Positions 11,941 through 23,066 of a stretch of 64,000 nucleotides of DNA are shown piece after piece. How positions within the stretch are numbered: position 1 is the stretch's first letter; every line of letters begins with the position of its first letter. Location: assembly GCA_033297205.1 (NCBI GenBank), contig MU859066.1:186001-250000 (forward strand), written 5' to 3'. Below the pieces are notes generated by a model. The model saw only the letters and a program-made list of their open reading frames with translations, had not been told where the DNA came from and did no database searches. The position numbers and the translations under genes are program-made. The stretch is from Pseudoneurospora amorphoporcata. Taxonomy: Eukaryota > Ascomycota > Sordariomycetes > Sordariales > Sordariaceae.

Positions 11941-12245
11941 GTGGTGTAGCTAGGTAGATGCATCAACTAAACTGGTTATGAAGCATTGTATAAGTTGTAT
12001 TTGTGTTCTTTCCATACATCAGGTTCTAGGAGTCTATGTATACGGCTACTGTCCAGACCAGCATATTAAACCTCTTGATGGCACAACTGCTAGTCGACTA
12101 CTTCTTCTCCATAAAGCCATTATTCTTCACTTCACCACAGAGTTGGGTTTCATGATGACAGCCCCAGGTCACCACCTCCAAGTGTCTAGCTAGCATCACC
12201 ACGATCAACACTCCCCATCCCCCCCTTCTTCATCAAACCAACAAA
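11549..12245. other. Convergent intergenic region with a T29 tract
   Basis: It separates the 3' ends of the DUF726 gene and the acylphosphatase gene. A run of 29 T occupies 11912-11940, with TATTTATGTTCGTATTTA just before it and GCTAGGTAGGTAG after it. No gene was found. Confidence 0.5.
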
Positions 12246-13238
12246 TCAACCCCGCCTAACCTCAAACTCCGACTCCCCATCTACCAACTCTCTATCCTCC
12301 ACATCCAGCTTGGAAACAAGTGCGTGCGTCGGTCCCTTCTTCAAGTCCTTCATGAGCTGGGCGACAGAGGTCTCCTCTCCTTGAGCTTCTCCTTCGACCT
12401 GTAGTTTTCAAGACATATGAGATGTATTAGTTAGATACTCAAGTAAAGAACCTGGTTTATCAGGTGGGTGATGAGAATGATCCGAGATATCAGTGATTCG
12501 ACTGGGAGAAGTGTTAAAAATCTATTTAAGTAGGGCAATGTGGATGTAGATGGATGAGATGTAGACTAGATGGAGATTTCCGGATGTAGTTGTAACTTGC
12601 CTTTTCATCAGATCGGTTGCGGACCCAGCCCGTTAGGTTGAGTTCGTGGGCTCGGTTGGCTGTGAATTTTCTTGTATATACGTGTCAGTCATCTTTTTGA
12701 TGCTGAACGATTTCCTTGGCCGAAAAAGGCAGATGGGTGAGAAACATGAAGTCCGAAGAGATATCGTCGAGGTGAAAGCAAATGAAAGACGCTGGAAGAG
12801 TGAAGCATCTGCGTAATACTTGACTAGATAGGAAGAATAATGCGAGATGAAGTGGGACAAGATGGGACTTGGGAACAAAAAAAAAGACAAGCCCACTATA
12901 CAGGAATCACAGCCTCTCCTCAAACTTACCTGTAGAAAACACCTTTTATCATATCAAGCAAGTTAGAAAATAAAATGGCAGCTAGCCAGTCATTGGTGGT
13001 CAAGTGGCCGAGACGAGTGGTACAGGTATCTATCATACCTTGAACCCTACCATGGGCAAGAAAGTAGACCTATTATGTTGGGAAATTAAGGCTGTCAGTA
13101 ACATTCTAGGTTTACTTATACCAGCAACCTGAGCCCGTGTAGTTCTTTGTGCAGCTCGCATTGAATCGCCAAACATTCCACACGCAAAGCCTACTCACAG
13201 ATGACTGAGATACGTGGACTTACTCTTTTGCTTCCCAT
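12246..13238 (-). CDS. Acylphosphatase
   Basis: A 93-residue acylphosphatase, the small cytosolic enzyme that hydrolyses carboxyl-phosphate bonds. It is split over five exons: 13224-13238, 13039-13069, 12930-12942, 12601-12670 and 12246-12398. Every junction keeps frame and rebuilds family motifs. GRVQG joins VFYR across a split Gly codon; this is the phosphate-binding loop with catalytic Arg20. KFTANRAHELNLTGWVRNRSD carries catalytic Asn38, and the C-terminus is GESEFEVRRG. Exon 3 is only 13 nt. Intron 4 (12399-12600) starts with GC: the donor AAG|GCAAGT is the classic GC-AG consensus. Length and motif spacing match the family closely, so the protein call is strong; exon 1 (ATGGGAAGCAAAAGA) rests on its GTAAGT donor and frame. 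Confidence 0.92.
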
Positions 13239-13786
13239 TGTGACTGTTTGCAGATGTCGATTTACGATTTGTCTTCGTTGGTCGCGTGTTGCTGGCTCTT
13301 TTGCGTGTTCGCGATCCGAAGCCCAGCTACCTTGGGGTGTGATGCCAGAGGGCCCGGGGGTCGAGATTGACTGATAAGATAAGGATATGTGTAGTGGGGT
13401 AGCTCATGCCTTATGGCGGTTACGTAACTGGGTGATGGGCTATAGTAACGTGTGTTATAACGACCTCGATGGTTGCATATTTGGAACCCTTTTACTGATT
13501 TGGTATCAGAAATACGAAAGTTGGAGGGTAGAAGATTATGAATTGCGTAGTTCAGAGGCGAGACGAAATTCGTAGCAACTGAGAATACATGGCAAATAGC
13601 CGTCTGGTGGCTCTCTTCACTTCCACAACGACCTGTGTGCCTCGTAGCAATTCACCTCACGAACCATCCAACGGTCATGGAACTCATCGTGAAACGATTC
13701 TTGCACTAATAGGAATGCGGCAGTCGTAGTAAACATAAAGCTCTCATGCAATGCATCCATCCCAGTCCCCAAAAGGTGCCTACCCA
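13239..13786. other. Intergenic between acylphosphatase start and VMA13 stop
   Basis: Promoter side of the acylphosphatase gene and 3' side of VMA13. No further gene or strong motif was seen. Confidence 0.5.
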
Positions 13787-15501
13787 TCACTTGGTATCAA
13801 AGCTGTACTGCAACCATCCACCAAGGGCACGCAGGCTTTCCCACCGAACATTCTCATCAGCTTCGCCCATCAACCCCATGATTCGTGTTTTGAGACCATA
13901 TCTCTCCAGTTGGCCTCGCTTCTCGGGTACTTCGCGAACCAAGCAGCCAACGTCATTGCAGGCAATCGCCAGCACCGCCTTGTCGTTCTCCCAAGGCTTC
14001 TCCATGATCTCGGCCAGCTTGCGTATAATCTCGCCATTCTCGTAGTCCAGAATTTTGCGAGCGTTTTCCGCCCAAAAGACAGTGCTGCGATGAGGGGGCG
14101 ACCATCTCAGATGTCCCGAGTTGACTTCGGCGACGTATTCGTCAAATGTCGTTTTGGTTTTGGTGTACTCTTCAACAAGCTCCCGCAGCTGGTCTCGGTC
14201 CTCGACAAGATCTGGATCCGTAAACTGTCGGCTTGAAAGATTCTGCAGCAATTGGGGGAGGCGAGCAAGCACGGCGATAGGGAGAAGGGAGTTCTGGTTC
14301 TTTGACAGCAAGTTGTAAAGCGTTGCGATGAGGAGGCGCGTCGTCTTTTCCTTTGGCGAGAGTCGGAGGAGATGGGTATAAAGCAGCACGACATCGTATT
14401 CGCTGTGGTAGAACATCTGTTAGCCTTTTGTCCATTTCATCTTTTCGAACGGGCCTTCCTACTCGTTCAACTCATCACCAACATCCGCGGCCTCGAAACT
14501 CAACTGCCACAGGACAAGAAGCACATGATAGAGGAGTTGAAGACCAACTCCGCCAGCAACCGAAGGTTCGAAACCGCTCCTTAAGGGGTTGGTAGTTCCA
14601 CTCCACAGACTGGCTGAAGCATCACCACCGGAAACACCAGCAGCAGCACGTAGGATGTCGATCAACGGCCCAACCGTTTCGCTGCGTTGCTTCCAGAACT
14701 GCTGCCTGCAGACACGGCTGTAGAGGAGTTGCGAGTACTCTTGGACGCCAATATCCTGCAGTCCGGCGTCCGAGTTCTTGGTTAGGGAAGCGAGATAACT
14801 GTATAGCATAGGCAACGCCTTCTCGGCGGTAGGTGTGGATTCATCTCTGGAACCAGCCATGAGACGGACGAGAACTATAGAGGTAAGAAGAGGGATCGGG
14901 TCTTCGGTGTTGTTCGAATGCGCAAGGAGCGGCAGGATATTCTTGTAGGGATTGGAATCTTCAGAGGCGAAGAAGGCTTTCGACAGAGCGGGGACATCTG
15001 TGTAATATAACAGGTTAGATGAGGGCTGCCAACTCGCGATTTAGTGAACTCGGCTGATGGGTATACATGGATATGCGACGTCACTGTAAAGGTAATCGCC
15101 TTTTCTGGCAGTTGCTACGGGCAACGATGAAATAGGTGAACGAATGGAAGGAGCATAGTAGTATATGAGCATCACGGGTAGGAAACGAAGTGGAAGGGGA
15201 ACCAACTGTCTAGCAAGTCGCTGAGCAAGACGAGGAGGTACTGGCACACGTCTGGTCGCTTGGACGCCAATTCTAGCACGCTCCTCTTTTCATTCTTGCC
15301 AGCGAACAGTGTCTTGTACCCATCCAGGTCGGCCTCGATGACTTGTTTGCGCACATCCCGCTTGACTTTGTCGACAGCCCGGATCTTGGCCAACTGCTCC
15401 TCCGTCAGAGTGCCTGCGCGGACGGCGCCATCCCATGGGATTGGCCTTTGACGGATATTGCTTTGCAGCGACGCGAGATAGGTTGGCGGGTCGAGGGACA
15501 T
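13787..15501 (-). CDS. VMA13: V-type ATPase subunit H (Vma13)
   Basis: A 481-residue regulatory subunit of the V1 sector, which couples V1 to V0 and keeps the vacuolar proton pump active. Yeast Vma13 is 478 residues. Exons are 15207-15501, 14463-14997 and 13787-14402; introns are 14998-15206 and 14403-14462. The last acceptor (CCACAG at 14403-14404, branch GCTAAC) was preferred over the nearer ACAG because it alone keeps frame and gives the conserved join into EYDVVLLYTHLLRLSPKEKTT. The C-terminal HEAT/armadillo part is clear: FWAENARKI, followed by LLREL-type helices and DENVRWESLRALGGWL. The first donor (GTTGGT) is weak. The N-terminal exon runs from MSLDPPTYLASLQSNIRQRPIPW, a family-like start. 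Confidence 0.93.
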
Positions 15502-18249
15502 GATGAATAGGTGTCGAAGCTGATGCGCTCGGTCGGAGAGCTCGAGGCAGCTTCTGCGTGTTTGAAGACTGTCCTTGTCGGTTTAGGTTATGGGGTGTAG
15601 TTGATGATGGAGCTTGCTTGGCAAGGCGGGCGAGATGACGGGCTGGTCACTGATGTTGGCGGCAGGTTCCAGCATGTGAGGTGTTGGGAATGCGCAGGCG
15701 TTCGTAGCCGCAGCGGCCACCTCCAGCGGGTATGAGTGGGAACCTCGATGATGCGCAACAAGGAGAGCTCCCTGCAGCTTTCCCCATCGGCCCCAGCTTT
15801 TCCAGTTACGAACAGACCGAAGCAATCATTTCCAGTCATCGATCCAGTCTTGCACCACGCTCTCGTCACCCTGAGAGGATAGTGAGACCTCAGTCTCGAG
15901 TATATATATATATAGGTTGTCTCTTCCGAGTTGCCCGTCGTTGAGGTCGTCACTTCTCCCAAAGCCATCCAACACTCCCTACACCAGGACCTATAGATGC
16001 ACTGGCATCAAGTTCCCGTTACCAACCGTTCTTGAAAGATTTGTTTAAAGATGCCCAAACTCACCATACATACAGCCAGCCTTTCCCACAAACTGCGAAT
16101 AGTTAACCTACCGCTATAGACCAGATACACCTTTTCACCAGACATTCGATTTACAGCTCATCTTGCCCAATGCCGACTCGGCAAGTGATGAAGCTTTGGA
16201 AAGGTCTCATCATGAATAATGCCAAGCGCATATCTTGGCACCAATGGTTGCTGTAGCACTGCCCTATGTATGTGCCTATCCAACTGCCGGTTGGTGATGC
16301 GATGCTTCTTACGCATATTGATAGCTTGGACGGATAAGCTTATGCAATATTCGCATATACAGGTAGTTCAATAACCTGCGCATCGCCAACCATCTCTCTC
16401 TCCCTACAGCAAGGTTCGCGCTAAAAAAATCCGGGTAGGGTGTTAGTGCTTTTCGCGGGCGGAACACGTACAAAACCCCGCACGCACTATCCAAATCATA
16501 ACGCACGGCCCGAAAGTGCACTTTCCGCCCGCAAAATAATTGTTAGGCCTAACTGAGTTTCGCGGTTTTGATGTTAGTACATTTGACCGTTCCCTTTTCG
16601 CGTTCCCTTGCATCCTGCTTTCCTGTGTTCTGTATAAACGTTGTATTTCTATTTGCACTTCTACTTCTTTATACTTCTACTTTAGGATACGGGTTCAATT
16701 TATATCAGCTACTCTACAAGTCAAACCCAGGATCTAGCCTATCATTGCCTTGGGAAGGGTGAGGCCAGCTTGCCTGGCCGCCCCGAACACTTGTGCTTCG
16801 AACAACAATTCAGGGTACTTGCACCACGTCAAAACAAGCGGTACTGCTGACGCAGGCACGGGCAAGATTGACAGGGCAAAGACGTCGTCGATGATAGAGT
16901 GGGTGATGGGACCGTGGACGGGTGGAGTGGAATCCTGTCCCAGCAAGTTGGACTCCAACAAGGGCAAACAAGTCGAAACATTACCGCCAGAAACGACGGC
17001 GATTCCACTCATGTGCACGAGGCAGACCCGAAAGGCCCTACAGCTCCTATATCCACCTTCTCATGCAATACAACATGGGACGTTTCGATACGAACAAGAT
17101 CCAGTCAAGGGGAACGACCAAGTTTCTTGTTTCGTCCTCATCCGGGCATTCCCTTGGAAACCCTTATCTCCTGGGCGGGAGCAGCGTCAGTGAAGGCATT
17201 CGCTAGCGCTGATTGATGGATGGACCTGAAAGTAAAGAAAGGGATTGTGACGAATGGCAGCTGCCTTTCCCACAAGAAAAACCGAGGGGTTGGGTGCTAC
17301 GGTGCTGAGAAGTCTAGGTCAGCCCTCTCAGCGCGGAATTGAGAGTGTGCCTGGCTGGAGTGGGTGTGCCGTCGACGGACTTTTTGTTTGCGAGGAGGTT
17401 GGGGAGCTGGGGAGCCAAAAACGATGGCACCGCACCTTGCACACAACTGCTTGGCTCTTCGCTCGCCCGCCCACTTGCAAACCACAGGCCCTCCGTGGAC
17501 CTTGACCAAGACTAGGGTAGGTATTAAAATCTGCAGTGACGAAGGCTGCATCTTGCTGCATCCTCCCGTTTTCCCTCTTCCCTCTTTTTCTTCCTTTTCC
17601 TTCTTCTAGTTCTGTCACTGGAGTCTGGAACCTGTTCTCATATTTTGGTCTCAGTCAGTCGGTTTTCCGTCGCTGAACCTTCACCACCAACCTACTCAGT
17701 CGCGGCTCATTTTGGGCTTACCCTGGTTTTAGGGCGCACCCCGCGCAACCCAGCAGGACAAGGAAACGAGGGCGGGAAGGAACTGGCAATCAGCGGTACC
17801 GTTTGATTCATCCAAAAGAGACGCGATAAGCCCGAAGAGCAAGCAACAATTCGGTCGAAAAGCGCAAAACAGCATCACTCAAGTCGAAAGCAGCTTTGAA
17901 GTTACAGCATCCGGCACGCGCACATTCTCAGATTCACACCAGACGACGGGAGCGACCGCTGCGCCGCTGCATCTGCACACCACTGCTAAAGCTCCACCCC
18001 GCTCACCGCCGTACCGACAGTCCGACACGCGAAAGAAGCAGCCTTCGAAGCTAGCAGTTAGCACAATCCGATCGGCAGGTACTTTGCACGGTCCACCCGA
18101 TCCAGCCCCGGCCCGGACCTTCAAAAGCGGGCCCCGTCCGGCAGACCGGGATACTCATACCGACCGACAATTGGCGACGGCGCATCTCCACCGGCACACG
18201 GGTATTTCGCAACTTTCGCGAACTTTATACCCAAACAGAATTTCTCACC
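15502..18249. other. Long divergent promoter region between VMA13 and a membrane-protein gene
   Basis: 2.7 kb without a supported gene. It holds a (TA)n tract near 15900-15914, the foldback element at 16441-16546, and a CT-rich stretch at about 17565-17610. The last ~600 bases are probably a long 5' leader of the gene at 18250. The open frame at 16750-17193 has no family features. Confidence 0.5.
16441..16546. mobile_element. Candidate miniature inverted-repeat element with flanking 6-bp repeats
   Basis: Perfect 10-bp inverted arms GCGGGCGGAA (16455-16464) and TTCCGCCCGC (16523-16532) bracket 58 bp. Each arm is followed outward by 8 nt of T-rich/A-rich sequence and then by TGTTAG in direct orientation (16441-16446 and 16541-16546). 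The symmetry and the direct 6-mer are what a 94-bp non-autonomous DNA element with a target-site duplication would leave. It has no coding capacity. Chance or a regulatory palindrome remains possible, because I cannot count copies elsewhere in the genome. Confidence 0.4.
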
Positions 18250-19409
18250 ATGGCGTCCCGCAAATCGCCGCTGAGTCTGTTCTCGGCTCTTTTGCTGGCC
18301 TGCGTATCGCTCCCGCAGCATGCGGCTGCAGCACCTTACCCACAGCCAGAGCCACAGGCAGATGTTCAGTGGGTGACCTCTATTTGGACCGACACCTTGA
18401 CGCAGACCCACACCACCGTCTACACCATCGCAGCTGTGCCCACGGGCGTTCCGGACTGCGTTCCCAACACCAGTCTTGGTGAATCTGCATGCGGCAACAT
18501 TTGCTGCAAGGCTTCGCAGAAGTGTCAATACGCCGGACAGTGTATGGACAAGGGTGCCAACGACGCCCCCTTTCTGGGCAGCACCTTGGCCGGCCACACT
18601 TACACGACCCAGTACAGCGCGCCCTACCGTCCTACCAGCGGCGCGACGGGAACCGCAGCCAGCGCTACAGCCAGCACCACAGGCGGTGCGGCCGGTGGTG
18701 CGGCCGGTGGTGGCACAGCTGATACCGGTCTGAGCGGAGGAGCGATCGCGGGTATCGTTATTGGCACACTCGCCGGTGTTGTTCTGCTTCTGCTGCTGTG
18801 CGCATGCTGCATCGTGCGCGGCCTATGGCACGGATTCCTGGCCATCTTCGGCATCGGATCCGGCAACAAGAGGAGCAAGGAAACGGTTGTCGAGGAGGAG
18901 CGGTACGCTCGTCACAGCGGCCGGAGAGACTCCCACGGCTCTTGGTATGCCGGCGGTCGTCCCAGCGGAGCGGCTGCGCGCAAGGAAAGCAGCGGTAAAG
19001 GCCTTATGGGCGCCGGAGCCGCGCTCGGTACCCTCTGGCTCTTGCTCGGAATGAAGAAGGACAAGAAGAAGGAGTCATCGAGACGCAAGTCTAGGAGCGA
19101 GAATAGCAGCTATTACTATTCTGACTATACCTCCAGCGGAAGCCCTAGTAAGTTTCAACCAACAGCGCAGCATGAATGAGACATTTCGAATCCTGACTTG
19201 GAAACACAACAGGCTCGTTCAGTAGCGATCGACGAACTCGGCGCTCTGCGCGCTCTGCCTCTGCTCACGGCGCCGGCGGTCCTGGAAGGACCAGGACAGC
19301 CAGCAGAGTGACCAGGACGACCACTCGCGTGTCGCGCGTTAGTTCCGTGCCTCCGCCGCCTCCTGGTCAGCGCCGTATCTCAAGATCTCCCGGCCCTATG
19401 AGGGGATGA
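18250..19409 (+). CDS. Type I membrane protein with short Cys-rich ectodomain, function unknown
   Basis: A 364-residue protein from exons 18250-19147 and 19213-19409 (intron 19148-19212, GTAAGT...CAG). A signal peptide ends around AAAAPYP. The ectodomain has a Thr-rich part (TDTLTQTHTTVYT) and a compact cysteine cluster with CVPNTS, CGNICC, KCQYAGQC. A Ser/Thr/Gly/Ala-rich stalk follows. One membrane span (GAIAGIVIGTLAGVVLLLLL) lies near residue 165-190 and continues into CCIVRG. The cytosolic tail is basic, with a second hydrophobic patch (LMGAGAALGTLWLLLGM) followed by KKDKKK and a Ser/Arg-rich end. The layout resembles fungal cell-surface sensors, but I recognise no named family. It follows an unusually long upstream region. 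Confidence 0.75.
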
Positions 19410-19685
19410 AGAACTCGGTCCGTTCGCCTTGACTGATCCCCCCCTGCAGCCGACGCACTTCATCTGTCTACGGACCATCATGCAGCATGTATGCGGCATG
19501 ACCTGACAGATGACAAAGCGACAGCAACCGCCAACTCTCAACTTTCTCGTTTCAGTGTATACCTAATTTTTTCCTGATTCCCCATGGTTCTCGCTATATA
19601 ACACCGCCTCCCCTACCTAGAGACGATGGGCACTTGTGGGTCTGCCACATTTACTCGACGTTCTCATTCCCCCAACGATTATCCC

Positions 19686-19718
<33 letters not shown>

Positions 19719-20829
19719 CCACGGCGTTTTATGAGCTCGGGTTTACGAGGTCACGGGGGGTTTTCTCAAGGGTTTCCTCTACCTAAGTTCGATGTTATAT
19801 ATGATGTTCTTTCTGCGATGCGGGATGATGGTCACGCGGAGAATGTGGAGGATGAGTGTGGAGTTGAGCGAGCGACTTCTTTCAGCGAGCGAGCAAAGTC
19901 TGATTCGAGAGAGAGGGAGAGGAAAGGAAAGGGAAGTGACTGAAAGGGAAGAAGTGACAGTGGCAGGGAGGATGACGACGAGGATGAGGATCAGGATACG
20001 GACATGTGTAATGAATGACTTAATGTATGTATGTATGGATGAAATGAAAGAACGAAAGGAGAAAGATCTGGTGAGGAGATGAGATGTCCACGAGGATGAC
20101 AAAAAATTGTGAGTTTGGCATGTTCAGGCTGAGAAGCAGCATAAGTTGGGTGTTGTTTTGCTCGTGGCGTAGATAGTGATGGTGATGCGTGAGGATGATG
20201 GACTCTTTTAAGACACGGGCATGGTCACAGGGGTTGTTGCACAACCCCTGAAATTGTGCAGGAGTGGTCGTTATTCATGTCCTGTGTCTTGAGAACATGT
20301 TGCCTCGGCGCGGAAACCACACATGTAGAGCTGATGGCTACCAAAAGTTGTAGGTCATTATAGATTGGTCTCTCGAGACTTCGACTGGCTCATCTACTGA
20401 GTTAGTCTGGGTATAATATGACCATCAGCCTAACAAACAGAATCATCCCTAACATCTCTTCGGCGCTCTCGTGATGCCCATTTCCCCAGACATGTACGGT
20501 CGTCACACACTCGATGTTCGGTTTTGTCGTTGTGTTTGGGTATTCTCTTGTTATGTTCTGCTGTTGCGTTTTCCTAGTCCAAGGAGAACACATGTGACAT
20601 GCCCGTCTCTCCTCCCCAGTCACCCACTGGAAGAGGAGGGTGCCTCCCAAGACGTTGATGCTAGGTAATTGGCGAGAACCCGAGAAAGGGGGGTGATTCT
20701 TCAAAAGATTTGCCCATTTTGCCCGTAGCGAATTTTTTCCCTTACGCTACAAAACATGCAAATGCCAAAGACCCTTGCCACTCCGGTGAGACCCATAAAG
20801 CACAAAGAAACCCATGCCGAGCCGCACGT
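19410..20829. other. Convergent intergenic region with T28 tract and perfect hairpin
   Basis: It lies between the 3' ends of the membrane-protein gene and RPL9. It holds a T28 run (19691-19718), a long purine-rich stretch around 19830-20080, and a perfect 23-nt hairpin at 20228-20250. No gene was found. Confidence 0.5.
20228..20250. repeat. Perfect inverted repeat (10-bp arms, 3-nt loop)
   Basis: CAGGGGTTGT, loop TGC, then ACAACCCCTG: all 10 positions pair. It lies about 580 bases past the RPL9 stop (minus strand) and 820 bases past the stop of the upstream plus-strand gene. It would form a stable stem in RNA from either strand. Function is unknown. Confidence 0.7.
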
Positions 20830-21888
20830 TTACTGGTCCTCGACAACGTTGCCCTTCTCGGACACGTAGATACCGTCAAGGAACTGGAATCCGTGTTAGC
20901 AAAATAAGCCATCGTTTGTTGACTTCTCGAGCAGCCCATATATCTCCCGGAATATAGCTTTCGCAACGTACCTTACGGATATCCTTGTTGCGCACCCGGC
21001 AGATCTGCTGGATATCAGCAGCGGACTGGGAGACACCCTCGAGGGAGTTGCCGGAAAGGACAAGCTCATCCTTCTGGGACTTCGAGATCTCGACCTCGAC
21101 ACCGGGCTGCATAACGACGCGGCGGACGATCTTCTCGCCGATGAAGTTGCTGCACGAACGCTCTAGTCAGCACCTCTGTTTCCATCTCGGCGCATGCGCC
21201 GCCCTTTATTCCCATTCCTCCGCGCGTAGGATTTGTTTCGTGACATACCGGATCTCGACCTCGAAGTTGCCAGTCTCGGCGTTCTTCTCAACGTTGACGT
21301 TGATGGGGAAATGGGCATAGACGTAGCGCATCTTGTACTTGAAGCCCTTGGTGACACCGATAATCAAGTTGTTGATGAGGGTGCGGACGGTACGGAGAGC
21401 GGCGACGTTCTTGCGGTTGCCATGGTGAATCTCGAGACCGATGATGCCCTTCTTGATGACGGAGAAGTTGACGGCAATGTGGCTGAGGTCCTTAACGAGC
21501 TTGCCGCGGGGGCCCTCGACGGTAACGATCCTGGACTTGATCGAGACCTTGACTGTAAACCGAAAGTGGCGTTAGTGATACTGCAGCTTATACGCAACAG
21601 GCCCAAACACAGTCGTTTCGGTTTCGAAGCTCGGCCGGCCAGCGAAAATCGTCCATCCTCCACGTTGCGGCCAGCCAACCCGAAGTCGTTGTTCCCATCA
21701 ACCCATTCCCATGCCAATTCCTCTCTGGTGGTTGCCGTCCGTCCGTCGCTCGCTTTCGCCTGGCCAAGCCCGTGCCTCAGCCGTCTTCTTTTCGCTCGGG
21801 CCGTAGATATCGCAGAGTAACGTCAATCAAGCGCAAACGTACCGTTCTCAGGGACCTCCAGGGTCTCCTCACTGTGGATGTAGCGCAT
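20830..21888 (-). CDS. RPL9: 60S ribosomal protein L9 (uL6)
   Basis: A 193-residue large-subunit ribosomal protein, family length 190-193. Exons are 21843-21888, 21249-21552, 20972-21149 and 20830-20883. Introns are 21553-21842 (290 nt, the largest, directly after codon 15), 21150-21248 and 20884-20971. Motifs in order: MRYIHSEETLEVPE; SRIVTVEGPRGKL; EIHHGNRKNVAALRT; TKGFKYKMRYVYAHFP; and the C-terminal LDGIYVSEKGNV. Start and all junctions are fixed by frame and by near-identity to known L9 motifs. An early large intron is common in fungal ribosomal-protein genes and may host regulation, but nothing in it is recognisable. Confidence 0.96.
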
Positions 21889-23066
21889 TTTGGCGTCGGT
21901 CGGAGGGTGAGGAGGTGAGGGTGGTCAGTTCGTCGTCGAGGTGGACTGGGAGGTTGCAAAACCCAAAGAAAAATGTCGATTTTGGGGCGCCCGGAATAAT
22001 TCAACTTGTGTGTGCCGACCGCCCGCGCTGCCTGTCTTAGGGCAGAGGGGCTGGTGAATGCTGCCATTGGCCCAATTTGCGGCGGAATAGTCCAAAGTGG
22101 GGTAACCCGGGTCCGTGCAGGGACCGGTCAGCCTCTGGACACGGCTTCAGCCTCACCTTTCCTCACCTGCACTGTCAGTCCTCACTGTGTTCGCGTGCAT
22201 CTCGTCCAGCATCAGGCCCGTCATAGTGGATTTTGAACATTCATCACCATAGGGAGCTAACAACGGGTGCTAGAGGCTATTCACAAGTTGCACGTAGGGT
22301 CATGTTCCAGGCTTCCAGCTGCAGCTCGACTACTCACAGTGGACATGGATATATTTTGACTACATCACATGGCAATTGGCAGCACAGACATTGTCTCTTT
22401 GAATCTTCATATTATATTGCTGCGACCCTTGAATCAAGAGTCTTCTGCAACCCCTGCTGGTGGTTGATCGCCAAGGTGGATTGAAAGCCAGCGGCCATGT
22501 GGTGAAGGACCGTGAGTCGAGCTCTGATGCCGTCGAGAACGAAAGCGAGTCGAGCTACACTTTGCACAGCTCCAGTTGCCGGAAGATGCTCTCAGTCGGC
22601 GCCCAGCCGGCAGTCACACCCCGCTTTTACCTAGAGGTAGCCCAGCTCGCTCAGTGGGCAGAGACCGCCCTGGGCTGCCTCATCGCTGACGACGACCTAC
22701 TGGAAGCTGCCGCCGCTTCCTAAGGTAGTCTGAACCACTGCATCAGTAACAGCTACCTTGTTGCCAGACCACCGACACGACACCGAACATCACGAGCGAG
22801 CTTCAGTCTGTCGTCAGCCTTTCGTATGTTAGCAATTGAACAGTACTGAAGCTATAATATCCTCGCACGGTTCCGGTCGCTAATTACATGAATTATCTAA
22901 ACAGTCGATTGTCCAACCCGAAAGCTACCCACCACCTGGTCCAACTTACAGGGCCATTGGCGTCGCGCAGTCCCGATTCCCGACCAAGACGTCCCCTTCC
23001 TATCCGCAGCACAGCGCGCCAGGACTATAGCCACCCGATCATAATCACGAAGCACCACAGCCTACC
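21889..23066. other. Divergent promoter region of RPL9 and VPS26
   Basis: 1.2 kb shared upstream region. It contains a 12-bp stem-forming inverted repeat at 22634-22681 and an 88-codon open frame (22460-22723) with no recognisable domain. No supported gene. Confidence 0.5.
22634..22681. repeat. Inverted repeat able to form a 12-bp RNA stem
   Basis: GAGGTAGCCCAG (22634-22645) and CTGGGCTGCCTC (22670-22681) pair at 11 of 12 positions. In plus-strand RNA the one mismatch would be a U-G wobble. The loop is 24 nt. Confidence 0.5.

Noticed and set aside
14403..14420. Nearer ACAG acceptor at 14417-14418 for VMA13 intron 2
   Set aside because: It breaks the frame and sits only three bases after the branch site; the CCACAG site 14 bases downstream fits frame and family.
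16750..17193. 148-codon plus-strand frame
   Set aside because: Three frames overlap at similar length here and none has domain features; it is more likely promoter or leader DNA.
22460..22723. 88-codon plus-strand frame between RPL9 and VPS26
   Set aside because: No leader features, opens at a non-ATG or weak start, and it overlaps the stem-forming inverted repeat.
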